Assembly (NCBI RefSeq): GCF_001908725.1
Contig: NZ_CP018725.1
Location: 3,472,001-3,536,000, forward strand
Origin: Xanthomonas vesicatoria ATCC 35937
GTDB lineage: Bacteria > Pseudomonadota > Gammaproteobacteria > Xanthomonadales > Xanthomonadaceae
Length of the DNA stretch: 64,000 bases
Direction: 5' to 3'
The position numbers were made by a program, and so were the translations under genes. Below are positions 1 to 12,317 of the stretch, in pieces. The notes beneath the pieces are model-generated. The model did no database searches and was not told the DNA's origin. It worked only from the letters and a program-made list of their open reading frames with translations. Each line of letters opens with the position of its first letter. The first letter of the stretch is position 1.

Positions 1-471
1 GAAACCGACGAAGGCCTGAAAAAAATGCTCGGTGGCCTTGCCTACTTGATTACCGGCATGTCGCGGCTAGGCCGGATCGACCCAATCAGTGCCCGTTTTT
101 CAGGCCCGGATTTCAGCTGGGAAGGCGAATTCATCGCATTGGGTTTAGGTAACGGGCGCCAGGCCGGCGGCGGTCAGGCGCTGTGCCCAGAGGCCGTGAT
201 CGACGATGGTCTGCTCGATGTCACCATCGTGCCTGCACTCAACGGCGAGGTGGCCGCAACGCTCGGCACCCTGGTCACCGGCGGCAAGCAGGCGGCGTTG
301 GAGCGCGTCGCCGTGCGCGCGCGGCTGCCCTGGCTGGAAATCGTCTCGCATCAGCCGCTTACGCTGAACCTGGATGGCGAACCGGAAACCTCGCTGCATT
401 TCCATGTCGACTGCGTGCCTGCACGGCTGCGGATGCATTTACCGATGGAGTGCCCGTTGCTCAGCGCGTGA
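1..471 (+). CDS. yegS: YegS/DAGK-type lipid kinase, C-terminal part
   Basis: The frame is open from the first base of the window, so the 5' end of the gene, including the N-terminal nucleotide-binding lobe, lies outside. The visible ~156 residues match the C-terminal beta-sandwich lobe of diacylglycerol/lipid kinases: [16 protein letters not shown], then [11 protein letters not shown], and a final LNLDGEP segment, all typical of YegS. The family phosphorylates phosphatidylglycerol or diacylglycerol-like lipids at the inner membrane. The gene ends about 430 bp before trpE and is not part of the tryptophan cluster. The family call is confident; the exact lipid substrate is not readable. Confidence 0.85.
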   Translation, partial: ETDEGLKKMLGGLAYLITGMSRLGRIDPISARFSGPDFSWEGEFIALGLGNGRQAGGGQALCPEAVIDDGLLDVTIVPALNGEVAATLGTLVTGGKQAALERVAVRARLPWLEIVSHQPLTLNLDGEPETSLHFHVDCVPARLRMHLPMECPLLSA

Positions 472-898
472 GCGCTAGGGTTGGGAAGCCGTGATCGGGG
501 AGGTGGAAGTCGAATTTGGGATTTGGAAAACCTGATCCTGCAGTGCGCCCCGCTTAAAGGCCCGCTCCGCTAGTGGGGAGTGAGGGTCGGTGCGGCAACA
601 CCCACACCCGAGGCACGCACCTCGCCCTGCACAGGCGCACGACGAGGAGCGCACTGCCCGGAACGTGATACCAGCCCGCGCGCTGCCCTGCCCGACAACA
701 CCCTACCGACCCAACGCACCTTCGCAATCAGCACCGCATCCGCCCGCGTGCCTGCTGCCCCGAAGCGACACTTGCGCTACAGTAGTCACGTGTCCCGCCT
801 GACGACCCCACGCTCCTTCTCTTCCGCTCGCCGCTGGTGGCGATGGTGGCCCGTTGCCGTCGTCCGCCCCGCCACAGAGTCCCGGAAGGAAAGTCGTC
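472..898. other. Non-coding stretch upstream of trpE
   Basis: About 430 bp between the lipid-kinase stop and the trpE start. No reading frame here resembles a known protein. A TACAGT hexamer at 778-783 could be a -10 element but has no good -35 partner. No tryptophan-rich leader peptide with an attenuator hairpin was seen. The only clear signal is the GGAAGGA ribosome-binding site at 884-890. Confidence 0.4.
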
Positions 899-2373
<1,475 letters not shown>

Positions 2374-2374
<1 letters not shown>

Positions 2375-3462
2375 TGGACGGGCAGGGCAGCGCTGCGCGC
2401 ATCAGCTTTCGCAACGACTACAGCGAAGGCGCGCATCCACGCGTATTGCAGGCATTGGCGCTCGCCAGTGCCGAGCAAAACGCTGGGTATGGCACCGATC
2501 GGCATAGCGAACGCGCTGCGGCATTGATTCGCACGGCCATCGCGCAACCGCAGGCCGCCGTGCATCTGCTGGTGGGCGGCACGCAGACCAACCTGATTGC
2601 GATCAGTGCGTTTTTGCGACCGCATCAGGCGGTGATTGCAGTCGAGGCAGGGCATATCGCCACGCACGAAACCGGCGCCATCGAAGCCACCGGGCACAAG
2701 GTACTCACCGTGCCGGCACTGCACGACAAGCTGACGCCCGCATTGATCGCGCCGGTACTGGAGGTGCACAGCAACGAGCACATGGTGCAGCCGCGGCTGG
2801 TCTACCTCTCCAACAGTACCGAAAGTGGCACCATCTACACGCGTGCCGAGCTCGAAGCGCTGTCGCGCTTCTGTCGCGCCCACGATCTGCTGCTGTATCT
2901 CGATGGCGCGCGGCTAGGTGCGGCACTCACTGCTAACGGTAACGATCTGGATCTGCCGACGATCGCCGCGCTCACCGATGCGTTCTACATCGGCGGCACC
3001 AAAAACGGTGCGCTTCTCGGCGAAGCCTTGGTCGTGATCCATCCTGCCTTGCAGGCCGATTTGCGTTACCTCATCAAGCAACGCGGTGCGCTGTTGGCCA
3101 AGGGCATGGTGCTCGGCGCGCAATTCGCCACCTTGTTCGAAGATGGCTTATTTTTCCAACTGGCCGCGCACGCCAATGCCATGGCGCAGCGCCTGCGCGC
3201 CGGACTGCTGGCCGCGGGCGTGGAATTCACCAGCGACTCACCAACCAATCAGCAATTCATCGCGGTCACCGCGCAGCAGGCCGAGCAGATCGCACGCCGC
3301 TACGACTTCGAACGCTGGGAAACGCGCGGCGATGGGCGGCTGGTCATTCGCTTCGTGACCTCGTGGGCGACCACAGCTGATGCCGTCGATCGTCTGTGTG
3401 CGGATGTTGCTGCGCTTTTACGAGACCCCACACACAGGGCCGTTTCCAGGACACAAGGATGA
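2374..3462 (+). CDS. ltaE: Low-specificity L-threonine aldolase
   Basis: 362 residues. A PLP-dependent fold-type I enzyme that cleaves L-threonine or allo-threonine to glycine and acetaldehyde. It shows the N-terminal NDYSEGAHP, GYGTDRH and GGTQTN segments and the PLP-lysine region YIGGTKNGAL. The ATG at 2374 shares one base with the trpE stop codon, and its own TGA overlaps the candidate first ATG of the next gene. Its place inside a tryptophan cluster is unusual; it may be carried for co-expression and no role in tryptophan synthesis is implied. A related beta-eliminating lyase with another substrate is the main alternative. Confidence 0.88.
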
Positions 3463-3467
3463 TGACG

Positions 3468-4256
3468 ATGAAAAGACTCGCAGGTTGGATGCTCGCTGGC
3501 GCTCTGCTGTTGCCCGCGATGGCATCGGCGCAGATCAATACCTTGCCATCGCAACCGCATTTGCTGGTGAAAGGGCAGGCATTCCGCACCGTCGATCCGG
3601 ACCGGTTCATCATCGATCTCAAGGTCAGCAAGACCGAACTGCAGCCGGATCTGGCACGCAAGTTTGTGGAGGAGCGCGCACGCGTGGTCCTGGACGGATT
3701 GCAACGCAACCATGTGTTGAAGGATTCGCTGTATGCCTCCGCGTTGTCGATCGCGCCGCAGTCACGTTATGAAGCGGGCAAGTCCGTCTTCGAAGGCACC
3801 CGGGTGGAGCGCAAGATCCGCGGCACATTTACATCCTTAAAAGATGTGCGCGCCTTCCTTGGTGGCTTGGATGCCAACGAAAACGTGCAGGTGCTGTCGA
3901 TGCAGACTGGCTACGCCGATGCCGCCGCCTTGCGTGCAGAGCTCAAGCGCGAAGCCGCCACGCAGTCGCGCGAATCTGCGCAGGGGCTTGCCGCCGCCTA
4001 CGGTGTGCGGCTTGGCGGGATCTACAGCATCTCCGATGTAGCGCCGAGTTTTGCCTATGGTGTCGAGGCAGGCACCTGGGCCGCCCCCAACGCACCAAGG
4101 CAAGGCTCGGTGGTATCGCCGCCGTCGCCACCGGCACCGCCCCCTCCGCCGCCACCTGCGCCAGGTGCGGGCGCGCAGAGTCTGGGTGAAAGCCTGCTGA
4201 CCGGCACCATTACCTATACCGAATACATCTATGCGGTCTTCCTGATCGCGCAATGA
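3468..4256 (+). CDS. SIMPL (DUF541) domain periplasmic protein
   Basis: 262 residues with a cleavable signal peptide (positive MKR, hydrophobic core, ASA-Q cleavage near residue 21). The body matches the SIMPL/DUF541 family, whose members are periplasmic or outer-membrane proteins of uncertain function linked to stress tolerance. A proline-rich stretch ([10 protein letters not shown]) lies near the C-terminus. Three in-frame ATGs lie at 3459, 3462 and 3468; the AAGGA at 3455-3459 is best spaced (8 nt) from 3468. The gene sits directly between ltaE and trpG in the same orientation. Confidence 0.8.
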   Translation: MKRLAGWMLAGALLLPAMASAQINTLPSQPHLLVKGQAFRTVDPDRFIIDLKVSKTELQPDLARKFVEERARVVLDGLQRNHVLKDSLYASALSIAPQSRYEAGKSVFEGTRVERKIRGTFTSLKDVRAFLGGLDANENVQVLSMQTGYADAAALRAELKREAATQSRESAQGLAAAYGVRLGGIYSISDVAPSFAYGVEAGTWAAPNAPRQGSVVSPPSPPAPPPPPPPAPGAGAQSLGESLLTGTITYTEYIYAVFLIAQ

Positions 4257-4266
4257 GTCCCTTGCC

Positions 4267-4845
<579 letters not shown>

Positions 4846-5020
4846 TCGCGATGGTCGCCAGGCCTGTTGCCGCACGCAGCGCAGCGTGCATCGGCATCCA
4901 TGCACATGCATTGCGTCGCAATGCCCGGTGGACCGCTGACGGCGTTGCTGCCGCACGCAAGCATGGCTGCTTTGCCGAGGAAGGCGTACACACCCGGCAA
5001 TTCCCCAAAGGCGCTTCGCG

Positions 5021-5653
5021 ATGAACACGTCCAACGACAGCATGCATTTCTACGAGCCGGCGCAAGGCCACGGGCTGCCGCACGACCCGTTCAATGCCAT
5101 CGTCGGCCCGCGCCCGATCGGCTGGATCGGCTCGCGCAGCGCCGAGGGCATCGCCAATCTGGCGCCTTATAGCTTCTTCAACGCCTTCAACTACACCCCG
5201 CCGATCGTCGGTTTTGCCAGCATCGGGCGCAAGGACAGCTTGCGCAATATCGAAGCGACCGGTCAGTTCACCTGGAATCTAGCCACACGGCCGCTTGCCG
5301 AGGCCATGAACGCGAGCGCGGCGATGGTGCCGTCGGAGGTCGACGAGTTCGCGCTTGCCGGGTTGGAAATGGCGCCGTCGCGCGTGATCGATGCGCCGCG
5401 TGTCGCGGCAAGCCCGGTCAGTTTCGAATGTCGCTTGAGCCAGCTGCTGCAGCTGCACAGTGCCAGCGGTCAGGCCGTAGAAACCTGGCTGGTGCTTGGC
5501 GAGGTGGTGGGCGTGCATCTTGCCCATGCTGCGCTCGATGACGGCATCTACGACCCGGCCAAGGTGCAGACCATTCTGCGTGCCGGTGGCCCGGCCGATT
5601 ATTTCGAAGTGCAGCCGCAGGCGCGCTTCCGCATGCGTCGGCCCGGCCAATGA
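5021..5653 (+). CDS. Flavin reductase family protein
   Basis: 210 residues. It matches the flavin reductase/FMN-binding split-barrel family, with PFNAIVGPRPIGWI near the N-terminus and NLAPYSFFNAF, the segment that usually contacts FMN. Members reduce flavins with NAD(P)H or act as flavoproteins of unknown substrate. It lies 175 bp after trpG and 128 bp before trpD, so it interrupts the usual trpG-trpD junction. A role in tryptophan metabolism is not indicated. Confidence 0.8.
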   Translation: MNTSNDSMHFYEPAQGHGLPHDPFNAIVGPRPIGWIGSRSAEGIANLAPYSFFNAFNYTPPIVGFASIGRKDSLRNIEATGQFTWNLATRPLAEAMNASAAMVPSEVDEFALAGLEMAPSRVIDAPRVAASPVSFECRLSQLLQLHSASGQAVETWLVLGEVVGVHLAHAALDDGIYDPAKVQTILRAGGPADYFEVQPQARFRMRRPGQ

Positions 5654-5781
5654 CCGACGACTGACCGCGTCGATTCGGTCCTGCGCCCCTGGCTACCTGT
5701 GCCAGCCATGCGCGGTGGACCCTGCGCGACACACTGCAGGCCCTGCTTGCAGCCGTTTTTCTTATGTCTATGGCCGTTCCC

Positions 5782-6819
5782 ATGCCCATCACGCCCCAAG
5801 AAGCCCTGCAACGCACCATCGAACACCGCGAAATCTTCCATGACGAAATGGTGGATCTGATGCGGACGATCATGCGCGGCGAAGTCTCCGACACGATGGT
5901 CGCCGCCATCCTCACCGGGCTGCGGGTCAAGAAGGAAACCATTGGCGAGATCGCCGGCGCCGCCACCGTGATGCGCGAGTTCTCGCGCCGCGTGGAGGTG
6001 GGTGATCGCCAGCACATGGTCGACATCGTCGGCACCGGCGGCGATGGGTCGCATACCTTCAACATCTCCACCTGCGCGATGTTCGTGGCCGCCGCTGGCG
6101 GTGCCAGGGTGGCCAAGCACGGCAACCGCAGCGTGTCGTCCAAATCCGGCAGCGCCGATGCGCTGGAGGCACTGGGCGCGGTGATCGAACTGCAGCCCGA
6201 GCAAGTCGCCGCGTCTCTGGCGCAGACCGGCATCGGCTTCATGTACGCGCCAGTGCATCACCCGGCCATGAAGGTGGTGGCGCCGGTACGTCGCGAAATG
6301 GGCGTGCGCACCATCTTCAACATCCTGGGCCCGCTGACCAACCCGGCCGGTTCGCCCAACATCCTGATGGGCGTGTTCCATCCGGACCTGGTCGGGATCC
6401 AGGCGCGCGTGCTGCAGGAGCTGGGCGCCGAGCGCGCGTTGGTGGTGTGGGGGCGCGACGGCATGGACGAACTTTCGCTCGGTGCCGGTACCCTGGTGGG
6501 CGAGCTGCGCGACGGCCAAGTGCACGAGTACGAGGTGCATCCGGAAGATTTCGGCATTGCCATGTCGGCCAGCCGCAACCTCAAGGTGGCCGATGCCGCC
6601 GAGTCGCGCGCCATGCTGCTGCAAGTGCTGGACAACGTGCCTGGCCCTTCGCTGGATATCGTGGCGCTCAACGCTGGTGCTGCGCTGTACGTCGCAGGCG
6701 TCGCCGACAGCATCGCTGCCGGTGTCGTGCGCGCCCGCGCAGTGCTGGCCGATGGCTCGGCGCGTGCCAGGCTGGACGCGTACGTTGCCTTTACGCGCAA
6801 ACTCGGCGGCGCTTCCTGA
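5782..6819 (+). CDS. trpD: Anthranilate phosphoribosyltransferase
   Basis: 345 residues. It transfers the phosphoribosyl group of PRPP to anthranilate. The PRPP-binding [15 protein letters not shown] and the [15 protein letters not shown] segment are present. The ATG at 5782 gives the usual [10 protein letters not shown] start; in-frame ATGs at 5764 and 5770 would add a few unconserved residues. It is followed after 141 bp by trpC in the same orientation. Confidence 0.95.
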   Translation: MPITPQEALQRTIEHREIFHDEMVDLMRTIMRGEVSDTMVAAILTGLRVKKETIGEIAGAATVMREFSRRVEVGDRQHMVDIVGTGGDGSHTFNISTCAMFVAAAGGARVAKHGNRSVSSKSGSADALEALGAVIELQPEQVAASLAQTGIGFMYAPVHHPAMKVVAPVRREMGVRTIFNILGPLTNPAGSPNILMGVFHPDLVGIQARVLQELGAERALVVWGRDGMDELSLGAGTLVGELRDGQVHEYEVHPEDFGIAMSASRNLKVADAAESRAMLLQVLDNVPGPSLDIVALNAGAALYVAGVADSIAAGVVRARAVLADGSARARLDAYVAFTRKLGGAS

Positions 6820-6960
6820 CCATGGATCTCGCCGCAACGCTTGCGCAATCCCGCGGCGGCATCCTTACCCTTCCGCTGGCATGCTGCGCACGTTTGCGCG
6901 CAGCTGCGGCCCGTTGCGGCCGTCTTGACCGATAATGCCCGCCCGCCAGGACCCGATACG

Positions 6961-7758
6961 ATGAGCGATATCCTCAACACCATCCTCGCCCGCAAGGCCG
7001 ACGAAGTCGCCGAGCGCAGTGCGCGCGTGCCGCTGGCCGAGCTGATCGCCCGCAGCGCAGACCTGCCGCTCACGCGCGGGTTCGCTGCCGCCATGCAGGC
7101 CAGCATCGCCGCCGGCGACCCGGCCGTGATCGCCGAGGTGAAGAAGGCCAGCCCGTCCAAGGGCGTGATCCGCCCCGACTTCCACCCTGCCGACATTGCC
7201 GTCAGCTACGAATTCGGCGGCGCAAGCTGCCTGTCGGTGCTGACCGATGTGGATTTCTTCCAGGGCGCCGACGCCTACCTGCGCCAGGCGCGCGACGCCT
7301 GCACGTTGCCGGTCTTGCGCAAGGATTTCACCGTCGACCCGTACCAGGTCTACGAAGCGCGCGTGCTGGGTGCCGACTGCATTCTGTTGATCGTCTCGGC
7401 GCTGGAAGACGCGCAGCTGGCCGACCTGTCCGGGCTGGCGATGCAGTTGGGGCTGGACGTGCTGGTGGAAGTGCACGACATCGACGAGCTCGAGCGCGCG
7501 GTGCAGGTGCCGGTGCCGCTGATCGGCATCAACAACCGCAATCTGCGCACGTTCGAGGTCTCGCTGCAGACCACCCTGGACATGCGCGCTGCGGTGCCGC
7601 GCGACCGCATCCTGGTCACCGAGAGCGGCATCGTCACCCACGCTGATGTCCAGCTGATGCGTAGCCATGGTGTGAACGCGTTTCTGGTTGGCGAGACCTT
7701 CATGCGCGCGCCAGAACCCGGCGAGTCGTTGCGTCAGCTATTCTTTGCGCATGACTGA
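6961..7758 (+). CDS. trpC: Indole-3-glycerol phosphate synthase
   Basis: 265 residues, a TIM-barrel enzyme that closes the indole ring from CdRP. It shows [10 protein letters not shown], with the catalytic lysine of beta-strand 1, [12 protein letters not shown], and [10 protein letters not shown]. It is a stand-alone TrpC, not fused to TrpF. The ATG at 6961 is the family start; upstream in-frame codons encode unconserved sequence. Its last codons overlap the next gene by 8 bp. Confidence 0.95.
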   Translation: MSDILNTILARKADEVAERSARVPLAELIARSADLPLTRGFAAAMQASIAAGDPAVIAEVKKASPSKGVIRPDFHPADIAVSYEFGGASCLSVLTDVDFFQGADAYLRQARDACTLPVLRKDFTVDPYQVYEARVLGADCILLIVSALEDAQLADLSGLAMQLGLDVLVEVHDIDELERAVQVPVPLIGINNRNLRTFEVSLQTTLDMRAAVPRDRILVTESGIVTHADVQLMRSHGVNAFLVGETFMRAPEPGESLRQLFFAHD

Positions 7759-8467
7759 GTCGTTTCCCTCACCGCGCGACGATGCACCGCTGGTGGTCTT
7801 CGATTTCGATCACACGCTGTACGACGGCGATTCCGGCAGCCACCTGTTCGCTTGGCTGATCAAGCGCAATCCGTTGCGCCTGCTGGTGGCGTTGCTGGCC
7901 TCGCCGATCCTAGGCCCGATGGTGGCCATGCTGCCCACCCGCCGCCGTGGTGTGTCCGGCTATGTCTGGATCGCCACCTTCGGCCTGCACCGTGCGCGCG
8001 AGTTCAATCGCTTCATCGATGCTTACGTGCTCAAGCACGAAGCGCAGATCCGGCAGCGCCTGCTTCCGCATGCGTTGAAGGTCTTTACCGACCACCGCGC
8101 TGCCGGCGATCGCGTAGTGGTCGCCACCGGCGCGCCGCCCGAGCTTGCGCGCGCCATTCTCGGATTCGTCGCCCATCAGGACGTGCCGGTGATCGGCAGT
8201 CTGGTCGGGCCTCGACTGGGCGCGGTCACTGCGCGGCGCCACTGCCACAACGAAGAAAAGATGCGCATGCTGCGCGAACGCGGCTACGCCGACATTGCCA
8301 TCGCGTATTCCGACAGCACCGCAGATCTGCCGCTGTTGAAGGCCGCACGCGCACCAGTAGTGGTTAACCCCAAGGCCAATCGCGAGGATCTGTTCCGCCA
8401 GGTGTTGCCCGCTGGCACGCCGATCCTCAACTGGGGCTGCCGCGATCGGGGCGGCAAGGCGCTCTGA
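7751..8467 (+). CDS. HAD-superfamily (IB) phosphatase
   Basis: 238 residues. HAD motif I is [11 protein letters not shown] (Asp nucleophile), motif II VVATGAP, and motif [15 protein letters not shown] hydrophobic segment follows motif I ([18 protein letters not shown]), as in membrane-associated phosphatidylglycerophosphatase C-type enzymes, so a lipid phosphatase is plausible; a soluble phosphoserine phosphatase-like substrate is the alternative. The start at 7751 overlaps the trpC 3' end by 8 bp, so it is coupled to the tryptophan operon. Confidence 0.82.
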   Translation: MTESFPSPRDDAPLVVFDFDHTLYDGDSGSHLFAWLIKRNPLRLLVALLASPILGPMVAMLPTRRRGVSGYVWIATFGLHRAREFNRFIDAYVLKHEAQIRQRLLPHALKVFTDHRAAGDRVVVATGAPPELARAILGFVAHQDVPVIGSLVGPRLGAVTARRHCHNEEKMRMLRERGYADIAIAYSDSTADLPLLKAARAPVVVNPKANREDLFRQVLPAGTPILNWGCRDRGGKAL

Positions 8468-8468
8468 G

Positions 8469-8486
8469 AAAGACACAGGTGTCTTT
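8469..8486 (+). terminator. Weak hairpin after the trpC-HAD operon
   Basis: Immediately after the HAD stop there is a perfect 8-bp palindromic stem AAAGACAC/GTGTCTTT around a two-base centre. The 3' arm ends in TTT, but no long U-tract follows, so it would be a weak or factor-assisted terminator. Confidence 0.35.
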
Positions 8487-8770
8487 GTGGCGGAGGGAAT
8501 GCTGCGGTTCGTGCGTTTCGCCTGCCGGCTCCCGTCGTCGGTGCTGGCGGCAACTACATGAGTTCGCTGCGATCAACCAATAGCCAAGACTGTGATGCAG
8601 TCGCGATGCAGACTGTGCGGCCTGATCGGTTGAAAACACACTTATAAGAAGTATCGCGCAAAGCTGCGCCGCTGTAGGCCATCAAGCGAGCCTGAGAGCA
8701 CAGCAGCGTCGCCTTGATTCTCCCGTCTCGGCATGCAGCCAGCGCACGGGGCACTGGCTGCACTACGCGC
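8487..8770. other. Non-coding gap between convergent genes
   Basis: About 285 bp between the plus-strand HAD gene and the 3' end of minus-strand clp. No protein-like reading frame, tRNA or repeat was seen on either strand. Confidence 0.4.
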
Positions 8771-9463
8771 TTAACGCGTGCCGTACAGCACCACGGTCTT
8801 GCCGCGTGCATGCAGCAAGCCATCGGCCTGCAACTTCTTGAGCACGCGTCCGGCCATCTCGCGCGAGCAACCGACCAGACGTGCGAGCTCCTGCCGCGAC
8901 ACACGCAGCTGCGTGCCCTGCGGGTGACTCATCGCCTCCGGCTCCTTGGACAGATCGTGAAGGGTGCGCACGATGCGATCGGTCACATCCAGGAACGCCA
9001 GGCGGCTGGCTTTCCTTGTGGTATCGAGCAACCGTTTCGAAAGCTGAACACCCAGCGCGTACAGGATGCGGGGCGCATCCGGCGACAAACTGGTCTGAAA
9101 CAGCTGCTGCAGGCGCTCGTAGCTGATCTCTGCCAACTCGCACTGGGTACGGGTACGCAGGATCACTTCGCGCGTATCGGACTCGATGAACAACCCCATC
9201 TCGCCGACGAACTCGCCGCTACCGAAGTAGCCCAGCACCAACTCACGATCGTCATCTTCCTCGGCAATGATGCTCACCGAGCCACTGATGACGTAGTACA
9301 GGGTGCCGGCCGGGTCTCCTGGCCGGAACACATCGGTCCGGGTTGGATAGCGCCTGCGGTGGCTATGGGCCAGAAAACGCTCGATGGTGCCCGCGTCCAG
9401 CGCCAGTGAAGGGGTAGCGTTACGTACCGTCGTAGTGACAACCGTCGTGTTTCCTGGGCTCAT
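8771..9463 (-). CDS. clp: CRP/FNR-family regulator Clp
   Basis: 230 residues: a cyclic-nucleotide-type beta-roll (about 20-140), a dimer helix, and a C-terminal HTH containing SRQELARLVGCSREMAGRV. In Xanthomonas, Clp activates pathogenicity genes downstream of the DSF system and is released from DNA by c-di-GMP. Glu99, implicated in c-di-GMP binding, falls exactly at residue 99 with this start (SDTREV), which supports the start codon. The location next to trpC and divergent from speD matches the known clp neighbourhood. Function is assigned from established knowledge of the family. Confidence 0.93.
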   Translation of the reverse strand: MSPGNTTVVTTTVRNATPSLALDAGTIERFLAHSHRRRYPTRTDVFRPGDPAGTLYYVISGSVSIIAEEDDDRELVLGYFGSGEFVGEMGLFIESDTREVILRTRTQCELAEISYERLQQLFQTSLSPDAPRILYALGVQLSKRLLDTTRKASRLAFLDVTDRIVRTLHDLSKEPEAMSHPQGTQLRVSRQELARLVGCSREMAGRVLKKLQADGLLHARGKTVVLYGTR

Positions 9464-9600
9464 GGTAGTTCCGCGTGTAATTCCTGAAGCTTAACGGCAT
9501 GAGTCATGCAAGGTAAACCATTCTTAACATCGGCATTTCGTTGCTGGGATCTTTGGCTCATAATTGGTTCCTTTCCCGCCTTCCATAAGGACAGACCGAC

Positions 9601-10395
9601 GTGGTCAAGCCGTTGCCTCGCCTGAGGCTACAGGGGTTCAACAACCTCACCAAGGCGTTGAGCTTCAACATCTACGACGTCTGTTATGCGCGTACCGAAG
9701 AGGAGCGTCAGCGCTACATCGAGTACATCGATGAGCAATACGACGCCGATCGTCTGACGCAGATCTTGACCGATGTGGCCGAGATCATTGGCGCCAACAT
9801 CCTCAATATCGCACGTCAGGACTACGATCCGCAGGGCGCCTCGGTCACGATCCTGATTTCCGAAGAGCCGGTGATCGACAAGAAGCAGGCCGGCAAGGAG
9901 CTCATTTCCGATGCTGTGGTTGCTCATATGGACAAGAGCCATATCACTGTCCATACATATCCCGAGACCCATCCGCAGGAAGGCATCGCTACCTTTCGCG
10001 CCGATATCGACGTTGCCACCTGTGGCGTCATCTCGCCGTTGAAGGCGCTGAACTACCTGATCGAAAGTCTGGAATCGGACATCGTGATCATGGACTACCG
10101 CGTGCGCGGCTTCACACGCGATGTGAAGGGTAAAAAGCACTACATCGATCACAAGATCAACTCGATCCAGCACTTTCTCGCCAAGAACGTGAAGTCGCGC
10201 TACGAGATGTTCGACGTCAATGTCTACCAGGAAAATATCTTCCACACGAAGATGCACCTGAAGGATTTCGATCTCGATCAATACCTGTTCGAAGAGCGCG
10301 CCAAGAACCTGTCGTTCAAGGAACGCATGAAGATCGAGACGTTGCTCAAGCGCGAGATCGAGGAACTGTTTCATGGGCGTAATCTGAGCGAGTAA
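9601..10395 (+). CDS. speD: S-adenosylmethionine decarboxylase proenzyme (class 1B)
   Basis: 264 residues, the same length as E. coli SpeD. It makes decarboxylated AdoMet for spermidine synthesis and self-cleaves to create a pyruvoyl cofactor. The processing site is Lys112-Ser113 in [13 protein letters not shown]. The start is GTG at 9601, preceded by AAGGACAG. It is divergent from clp across a 137-bp promoter region. Confidence 0.94.
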
Positions 10396-10447
10396 TCGCA
10401 AAGAACGACGTATCGCGTGCCTGTCCGCAGGTGCGTCAACGACTCAA

Positions 10448-10530
10448 GGCGGGACGGCCCGCCACGCGATGACCTCGCGTTCCACAGCCGACGGCGGCCC
10501 AGTGTGCAGACACTGGGTCGCTTTTTTTTT
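10448..10530 (+). promoter_or_regulatory. Guanidine-II (mini-ykkC) riboswitch with overlapping terminator
   Basis: Two short hairpins each carry the diagnostic ACGG tetraloop. P1 is GGCGGG (10448-10453), ACGG (10454-10457), CCCGCC (10458-10463). P2 is GCCG (10487-10490), ACGG (10491-10494), CGGC (10495-10498). The 23-nt linker is within the normal range. An intrinsic terminator follows at once. Its stem can be extended back into the 3' arm of P2, so P2 and the full terminator exclude each other. This suggests a guanidine-dependent ON switch by antitermination. The downstream gene is a SugE/Gdx guanidinium exporter, a typical target of this riboswitch class. Confidence 0.88.
10494..10530 (+). 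terminator. Rho-independent terminator between speD and sugE
   Basis: The stem CCCAGTGT (10498-10505) pairs with ACACTGGG (10510-10517) around GCAG. It extends to 12 bp (with one G-U pair) through 10494-10497 and 10518-10521, and nine T residues follow at 10522-10530. It ends speD transcripts and forms the expression platform of the riboswitch. Confidence 0.85.
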
Positions 10531-10558
10531 GTCCGTTTTTCTGTTGAGGAGTACTGCA

Positions 10559-10873
10559 ATGCCCTGGATTTATCTCGTACTGGCCGGCCTGTTCGAAATC
10601 GGCTTCGCCATGGGCCTGAAATACAGCGACGGCTTCACGCGGCTGTGGCCAACCGTGCTGACGATCGGTCTGGCCGGCATCAGCCTGTGGTTTTTGACTC
10701 AGGCCCTGAAGACCATTCCGGTCGGCACCGGCTACGCGATCTGGACCGGCATCGGTGCGCTGGGTGTGACCATCGCCGGCATCGCCCTGTTCGGCGACAG
10801 CGCATCGTGGTCGCGTCTGGCGTGCATCGGGCTGATCGTTGCTGGTGTGATCGGATTGAAGTTGGTGTCGTAG
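10559..10873 (+). CDS. sugE: SMR-family guanidinium exporter
   Basis: 104 residues with four predicted transmembrane helices; the essential Glu13 lies in LAGLFEIGFAMGLK. It belongs to the SugE/Gdx branch of small multidrug resistance transporters, known to export guanidinium in exchange for protons as a dual-topology dimer. A GAGGAG ribosome-binding site at 10546-10551 is 7 nt from the ATG. The upstream guanidine-II element supports the substrate assignment. Confidence 0.92.
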   Translation: MPWIYLVLAGLFEIGFAMGLKYSDGFTRLWPTVLTIGLAGISLWFLTQALKTIPVGTGYAIWTGIGALGVTIAGIALFGDSASWSRLACIGLIVAGVIGLKLVS

Positions 10874-11051
10874 TCAGTTCCGCTTCGCGGACCTGTTCCC
10901 AAATTTCGCTTTGCAAATCTTGGGCACCGACTTCGTAGTTACCTATCCCCACGCCTTTGGCGCGCCCCGCTTGACAAAAGGGGGGGGCTGCTTCGGTGCT
11001 GCAGGGTGCGGCGCGTGGTTGCGGGTGTCGGCGGCCGATAATCCGCAATCC

Positions 11052-11705
11052 CTAGAGCCTGTAGGCGAGGGTCTTCATCAGCTTAGAGGCCAGGGCCATG
11101 GCGGTGGGAATGGGCGGCGGGAGGGGGCGAGCACCGGCTTGTTCGGCCTGGTCGGCGTGGCGGGCTTCGTCGATTTTCATCACACGCAGGATCGCGCGGC
11201 TGCGTTGGTCGATCTCCGGCAGGGTCTCCAGGTGCTCGTCCAGATGGGCTTCCACCTGGCGCTCGGTCTCGACTACGAAGCCCAAGCTCCAGTCGTCGCC
11301 GCGCAGTCCGGCCAGGGCACCGAGCGCGTAACTGCCGGCATACCAGACCGGGTTGAGCAGGCTGGGGCGGCTGTCCAGTTCGTGCAGGCGATCGGCGCAC
11401 CAGGCCAGGTGGTCGGTTTCCTCCTGCGCGGCTTCCAGCAAGTGATGCTGGGTGTGCGCGTCGCGGGCGACGGCCGCCTGGCCGAAGTACAGGCCTTGCG
11501 CGCACACTTCGCCGACATGGTTGATGCGCATTAGCCCCGCAGCATGGCGCCGCTGGTCTGGTTGCAATACGACGTCGGGGGTGTCGATAGCTGGATTGGG
11601 GCGCTCGGCGGGCGGGTTGCCGAAGACGGTTTCCAGCGCGCGCTGGGCTTCGACCAGAAGCCGATCGAGCGGGCTGTGCAGTCGGGTAGGGGAGGTCTGG
11701 GTCAT
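11052..11705 (-). CDS. coq7: 5-demethoxyubiquinone hydroxylase (Coq7-type)
   Basis: 217 residues, a di-iron carboxylate hydroxylase of ubiquinone biosynthesis at the inner membrane. Iron ligands fall in [19 protein letters not shown] and [11 protein letters not shown], giving the two E-x6-x-x-H sets of the Coq7 family. The ATG at 11705 gives [20 protein letters not shown]; an upstream in-frame extension is unconserved and would run into the rplM promoter. The gene is divergent from rplM. Confidence 0.92.
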   Translation of the reverse strand: MTQTSPTRLHSPLDRLLVEAQRALETVFGNPPAERPNPAIDTPDVVLQPDQRRHAAGLMRINHVGEVCAQGLYFGQAAVARDAHTQHHLLEAAQEETDHLAWCADRLHELDSRPSLLNPVWYAGSYALGALAGLRGDDWSLGFVVETERQVEAHLDEHLETLPEIDQRSRAILRVMKIDEARHADQAEQAGARPLPPPIPTAMALASKLMKTLAYRL

Positions 11706-11767
11706 GGCCCGATTCTGGCGCCCGACCGATCTGCTGCCAACTAGCGCGACCCTCGCGGCGGCGTGAC

Positions 11768-11796
11768 TTGCGCCGTCGCAGGCTGCCGCGTACAAT
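11768..11796 (+). promoter_or_regulatory. Sigma-70-like promoter for rplM-rpsI
   Basis: TTGCGC at 11768-11773 and TACAAT at 11791-11796 are separated by exactly 17 bp. The -10 matches five of six consensus bases. It lies in the coq7/rplM divergent gap, about 90 bp upstream of the rplM start. Confidence 0.5.
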
Positions 11797-11886
11797 CCCG
11801 CCTCTTCTGTTTCGCCTTCACAACGCGTGGCAAAGTTCCAGCGGTCATTGCCGCTGCAATCCGCCCGACCACTCAAGAGTTTTCTC

Positions 11887-12315
11887 ATGACTACGTTCAC
11901 CGCCAAGTCCGAGACCGTCCAGCGCGACTGGTATCTCGTCGACGCCGCCGGCAAGACGCTCGGCCGTCTGTCCACCGAACTGGCCCGCCGTCTGCGCGGC
12001 AAGCACAAGCCGGTTTATACCCCTCACGTCGATACCGGCGATTACCTCGTGGTGATCAACGCCGAGAAGATCGTGGTCACGGGTAACAAGCTGAAAGACA
12101 AGAAGTATCACCGCTTCACCGGCTACATCGGTAATTTGAAGACCGAGAGCCTGGAGCAGGCGCTGCAGCGCCACCCGGAGCGCGTGATCGAAATCGCCGT
12201 CAAGGGCATGCTGCCGAAGGGCCCCCTGGGCCGCACCATGTACCGCAAGCTCAAGGTCTATTCGGGTGCCGAGCATCCGCACGCCGCCCAGCAGCCGCAA
12301 GTTCTGGATATCTAA
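11887..12315 (+). CDS. rplM: 50S ribosomal protein L13
   Basis: 142 residues, the standard L13 length. It shows [16 protein letters not shown], the [19 protein letters not shown] core, and [11 protein letters not shown]. It is an early-assembly protein of the large subunit. It lies 2 bp upstream of rpsI in the universal rplM-rpsI pair. Confidence 0.98.
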
Positions 12316-12317
12316 TC

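Noticed and set aside
854..898. A longer trpE start at TTG 854
   Set aside because: It has no ribosome-binding site and adds unconserved residues; TTG 899 has a good Shine-Dalgarno and the family N-terminus.
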